Positions 60,982 to 64,000 of a stretch of DNA of 64,000 nt are shown here, piece by piece. Position numbers and translations under genes: made by a program. Positions within the stretch are counted from its first letter, which is position 1, and the number at the start of each line of letters is the position of its first letter. Under the pieces are notes generated by a model that was not told where the DNA came from, searched no databases, and saw only the letters and a list, made by a program, of their open reading frames with translations. This stretch comes from Streptomyces catenulae. GTDB lineage: Bacteria; Actinomycetota; Actinomycetes; Streptomycetales; Streptomycetaceae. The stretch is from the NCBI RefSeq assembly GCF_000718015.1, contig NZ_JODY01000017.1, forward strand, positions 124,001 through 188,000, read 5' to 3'.

Positions 60982-61859
60982 GTACGGTGACCGGTCCCGC
61001 GCTGCGGCCCCGCCGCTCCGTGCTGTACATGCCCGGCGCCAACGAACGCGCCCTGGAGAAGGCCAAGTCGATCCCGGCCGATGCGCTCATCCTCGATCTG
61101 GAGGACGCGGTCGCACCGGATGCGAAGGCCGCCGCCCGGGAGCGGGTGGCCGCGGCCGCCGCCTCCGGCGCGTACGGCCACCGCGAGGTGACGATCCGGG
61201 TCAACGGCCCCGGTACGGCCTGGCACGCCGACGATCTGCGGGCCGCCGCAGCGGCCGGTCCGGACGCCGTCGTGGTGCCGAAGGTCGAATCGGCGGCGAC
61301 CGTACGGGAGGTGGAGCGGGCGCTGGAGGCGGCCGGGGCGCCGGATCACACCGCGGTCTGGGCGATGCTCGAAACGCCCCGGGCGATGCTGGACGCGCGC
61401 GAGGTCGCGGCGGCCGGGGAGCGGTTGTCGGTGCTGGTCATGGGCACCAACGACCTGGCGAAGGAGCTGCACGCCGAGCATGTGCCGGGCCGCGCACCGC
61501 TGTTGACGGGGCTGTCGCTGGCGCTGCTGGCGGCCCGCGAGAGCGGCAGGGTGATCCTGGACGGCGTCTTCAACGATGTGAAGGATCTCGCCGGTTTCGA
61601 GGCGGAGTGCGTCCAGGGACGACAACTCGGCTTCGACGGCAAGACGTTGATCCATCCCGCCCAGGTCGCGCCGTGCAACGAGGTGTTCGCACCGTCGGAG
61701 GCGCAGATCGAGCGGTCGCGGCGGATCATCGAGGCGTTCGACGAGGCGGCGCGGGAGGGCCGCGGTGTGGTCACCGTCGACGGCCGCATGATCGAGAACC
61801 TCCATGTGGAGGACGCCCGCCGCATCCTGGCCCTGGCCGAGGCGGTCGCGGGGCGGTGA
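60978..61859 (+). CDS. HpcH/HpaI-CitE-family CoA-ester lyase or thioesterase
   Basis: 293 residues, GTG 60,978 overlapping the previous stop; GTG 60,987 is possible. CitE-like motifs: [75 protein letters not shown], and [20 protein letters not shown]. In Streptomyces this second lyase gene follows the malyl-CoA lyase and probably acts as (3S)-malyl-CoA thioesterase or citramalyl-CoA lyase. The two form a single operon. Confidence 0.88.
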   Translation: MSTVTGPALRPRRSVLYMPGANERALEKAKSIPADALILDLEDAVAPDAKAAARERVAAAAASGAYGHREVTIRVNGPGTAWHADDLRAAAAAGPDAVVVPKVESAATVREVERALEAAGAPDHTAVWAMLETPRAMLDAREVAAAGERLSVLVMGTNDLAKELHAEHVPGRAPLLTGLSLALLAARESGRVILDGVFNDVKDLAGFEAECVQGRQLGFDGKTLIHPAQVAPCNEVFAPSEAQIERSRRIIEAFDEAAREGRGVVTVDGRMIENLHVEDARRILALAEAVAGR

Positions 61860-62241
61860 CGTGCCGGGCGGGTCGGGGCCGTCACGGGCGGGCACATCCC
61901 GTCCGGGCCTCGTCCGTCCGGGCCTCGTCCGTCGGGCCGCCCGCAGCCGCGAAGCGGAATGTTCGCGACGGGTGCGCCGGGCCTCCGTAGCGGCCTCGAA
62001 GGACCACGCTTCGGACATCTCGCCAGATCGCTCAGCACAGAACGGAACGCCCGGCGGCGTTACTGCATCTTCCCTGGTGGAGAGGGGTAACGGCGGTGGG
62101 CGGAACCCGGTGGAGCGGATGCTCGCCGGGCGACTTCTGGACGTTAGCGCGCCGTTAGTCGATCATCAGTGGGCACCAGCAATGTGGTGTGTGCGGAACG
62201 AAGCACCGGACCGCACAAACCGAACCCACGAGGGGGACCCC
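61860..62241. other. Intergenic region upstream of lipoprotein gene
   Basis: About 380 bases, no gene seen. A GTCCGGGCCTC unit occurs twice in tandem near 61,900-61,925. Promoter for the lipoprotein gene is expected near 62,150-62,200. Confidence 0.4.
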
Positions 62242-62955
62242 ATGTCGCGCACCACCACGCTCCGTATGGTCCGTAGGACCGCCGCCGCCACCCTGGTCGC
62301 CGCCGCCGCGCTCAGCCTGACCGCCTGCCAGGAAGGCGGCTCGGACAAGGCGTCGGCCGCCTCGTCCTCCTCCGCCGCCACGGACTCGACCCCGGGCAAG
62401 CCGGCTGCCGGTTCGGACGACTCGGCCCAGGCGAACGGCGCGGGTGCCGACAAGTCCGCCGACAAGGGTGCGCCCGCCGCCGCGGGCGGTGCGGCGAAGT
62501 CCTCCGGTGGCAACTCGGGCGGTACGGAGCGCTGCCACACCGACAACATGGAGGCCGGTTGGGGCTCCGACGGTGGCGGCAGGCCCGACATGAACAGCGG
62601 CGAGCAGCAGATCGTGGCGGTCTGGCTGAAGAACACCGGCAGCTCGACCTGCACCCTCAAGGGCTTCCCGGGCGTCAGCATCAGCGGCACCGAGGGCCAG
62701 CCCTGGGACCTGTCCCGTTCCAACCAGGCGACCCCCACCGTCACCCTCAAGCCCGGTGCGCACACCAGCTTCACCTTCGCGCTGCTGACGAACGTCGACG
62801 CTGGCGGCAAGAGCTTCACTCCCGGCATGGTGACGATCACTCCGCCGAACGAGACCCAGCACTTCCAGCTGCAGTGGCCCTTCGGCGGCAAGATCCTCGA
62901 CCAGTCCGGTGCCACCCACCCCGGCACCTTCGTCAACCCGGTCGGCGGTCAGTGA
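62242..62955 (+). CDS. DUF4232 secreted lipoprotein
   Basis: 237 residues, ATG 62,242 after GAGGGGG. The signal (RRTAAATLVAAAALSLTAC) ends in a lipobox Cys29. A Ser/Ala/Gly-rich tether follows to about residue 95. The C-terminal beta domain (RCHTDNMEAGWGSDGGG, VWLKNTGSSTCTLKGFPGVS, TLKPGAHTSFTFALLTN) is the DUF4232 pattern, with a Cys pair that could form a disulfide. It is anchored outside the cell; role unknown. Confidence 0.88.
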   Translation: MSRTTTLRMVRRTAAATLVAAAALSLTACQEGGSDKASAASSSSAATDSTPGKPAAGSDDSAQANGAGADKSADKGAPAAAGGAAKSSGGNSGGTERCHTDNMEAGWGSDGGGRPDMNSGEQQIVAVWLKNTGSSTCTLKGFPGVSISGTEGQPWDLSRSNQATPTVTLKPGAHTSFTFALLTNVDAGGKSFTPGMVTITPPNETQHFQLQWPFGGKILDQSGATHPGTFVNPVGGQ

Positions 62956-63098
62956 TCCCGCGGTCACCGATTCCAAGGTCCCGATGACTTCGGCGGACTC
63001 CCCACCCCGGTTACCGGCACCGAGCTCCTCGGTCCCCGGCTCCAGGGCGGTCGACCCCAGTGCGGTCGGCCCCACGGCCCCGGTCACCTCTCCCCGGC

Positions 63099-63785
63099 TC
63101 ATGCGCGCAGCTTCAGGCGCTGACCCGGGTAGATGTGGTCGGGGCCTTCGTCGAGCGTGTGGCGGTTGAGTTCGTACAGCTTCTGGGTGCCGCCGGGGGT
63201 GTGGGCGCGCTGGGCGATGACGGAGAGGCAGTCGCCGGGCTGAACGACATAGCTGCTGCCGGTCACGGAACCCTGCTGGCGGTGGGCGGTGGTGCCGTGC
63301 TGGCGCTGGACCTGGTGGTGCGGGTGCCGCTGGGCCTGCGGTGCCGGGGCGGGGCGGGTGGCCGGGCGTTCCGGGGTGGCCTTGCTGACGCCGTCGGATG
63401 CGTCGGTGGCGCCGAACCGGCCGCAGACCGGCCAGGGCTGGAGACCGCGGTCGGCGCGGATACGTTCCCCTACGGCGATCTGCTGGGACTTCGTGGCGAG
63501 GTCGGGGCGCGGGGCGTATTTCTTGCCGCCGTAGGCCCGCCAGGTGGTGGGGGCGATCTGGAGGCCGCCGTGGTAGCCGTTGCCGGTGTTGATGTGCCAG
63601 TTGCCGCTGCTCTCGCAGTGGGCGATGCGGTCCCAGTCGGTGCCTGCCGGGACGACCGGTCCGGCGGCGGCGGTGGGGGCCGCGGCTGCGGTGGCGCTCT
63701 GGCCGCCGAGGCCGAGTGCGCTCAGGACGACGACCAGCATGTACAGGATGGTTCCGACGGACCGTTTGGCAAAAGCTGACGACAT
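63099..63785 (-). CDS. Resuscitation-promoting-factor-like transglycosylase with LysM domain
   Basis: 228 residues from ATG 63,785 (GGAGGAAACC upstream). A signal peptide (FAKRSVGTILYMLVVVLSAL, end near AATAAAAP) leads to the Rpf domain: DWDRIAHCESSGNWHINTGN with the catalytic Glu, GYHGGLQIAPTTWRAYGG, and WPVCGRFG. A His/Gln/Pro-rich linker is followed by a LysM domain (SYVVQPGDCLSVIAQRAHTP, GTQKLYELNRHTL, IYPGQRLKL). It cleaves peptidoglycan in dormant spores or cells. Confidence 0.92.
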   Translation of the reverse strand: MSSAFAKRSVGTILYMLVVVLSALGLGGQSATAAAAPTAAAGPVVPAGTDWDRIAHCESSGNWHINTGNGYHGGLQIAPTTWRAYGGKKYAPRPDLATKSQQIAVGERIRADRGLQPWPVCGRFGATDASDGVSKATPERPATRPAPAPQAQRHPHHQVQRQHGTTAHRQQGSVTGSSYVVQPGDCLSVIAQRAHTPGGTQKLYELNRHTLDEGPDHIYPGQRLKLRA

Positions 63786-64000
63786 GACGGTTTCCTCCAT
63801 GCTCCGGCGACGCCGTGACGCGAGGTCCGCCACGGCCGTGGGCACGACCCAAGAAACCGGGCAATATGCTTTTCGGCACGTCTGCTGAGCCTGAAATGCG
63901 CGTGTTTCACCCGGCTGGCCGCTGTTGCGGAAGCCCTGGAACCGCTCCACCGGGCACCGCGGAGCGCCCGCGTCCCGTTTCGGAGCAACGACCGCCGAGA

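Noticed and set aside
63786..64000. Possible c-di-AMP (ydaO-type) riboswitch before the Rpf gene
   Set aside because: Streptomyces rpf genes can have this riboswitch, so I looked for its conserved blocks; I could not find a convincing set in this leader.

Overview
The window looks like a Streptomyces chromosome. Base composition is very GC-rich, GTG starts are common, coding strands carry strong third-position GC, and host-type families are present (DUF397/DUF5753 regulators, a WYL regulator, a GRASP-type peptide methyltransferase, lanthipeptide enzymes, a fused urease gamma-beta subunit). It falls into a prophage, a patchwork of accessory DNA, a very small tRNA-flanked defence element, and ordinary chromosome.

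Positions 1-23,582 are the body of a tailed prophage of siphovirus type, entered part-way. The left edge holds the 3' part of a frameshifted cytosine methyltransferase and a chain of small early genes, mostly joined by ATGA overlaps (720-4,596). A short control region follows (HTH gene at 4,622-4,915, a promoter with direct repeats at 4,947-4,990). The late operon is in canonical order: terminase small and large subunits, HNH endonuclease, portal, MuF-type minor capsid protein with a long repeat-bearing tail, scaffold, major capsid, connector and neck genes, tail tube, G/GT tail chaperones with a -1 frameshift, tape measure, distal tail, tail-associated and minor tail proteins, and an amidase endolysin fused in frame to a holin-like segment. 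A UUCG hairpin terminator closes it. No integrase is in the window, so the left end lies outside.

Positions 23.6-29.6 kb are accessory DNA: a DUF397 plus XRE/DUF5753 pair, several small proteins, and a decayed graspetide locus (C-terminal stub of the ATP-grasp ligase plus an intact methyltransferase). This locus lies between two related small proteins, one of which seems to have lost its ATG. The stretch ends with a complete phosphoribosyltransferase gene beside the truncated 5' part of a second copy. I read the break near 29,630 as the right end of an integrated element that brought a replacement for the gene it interrupted. dcd, a small zinc-ribbon gene and tRNA-Gly(CCC) follow on native chromosome.

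At 31.3-33.3 kb, a 61-bp exact direct repeat that includes the 3' part of tRNA-Gly brackets about 2 kb. The only recognisable content is a Shedu-type nuclease gene translationally coupled to a 108-residue companion. There is no integrase. This is the best candidate here for an under-described system.

From 33.4 kb on the DNA is chromosomal: a GNAT gene; a urease cluster on the minus strand (ureAB-ureC-ureF-ureG-ureD) whose UreC has Ala in place of the usual active-site flap Cys; a lipid kinase; a copper module (small membrane protein plus Met/His-rich multicopper oxidase); a KAS III-like enzyme; an SDR and an epimerase; a DinB/WYL divergent pair; a minimal class I lanthipeptide cluster (lanA-lanB-lanC with an attenuator hairpin behind lanA); a TetR gene; an amidase with an AtzG-like partner, divergent from an MBL-fold hydrolase across four CTAACGC half-sites; two CoA-ester lyases of ethylmalonyl-CoA-pathway type; a DUF4232 lipoprotein; and an Rpf/LysM cell-wall protein.
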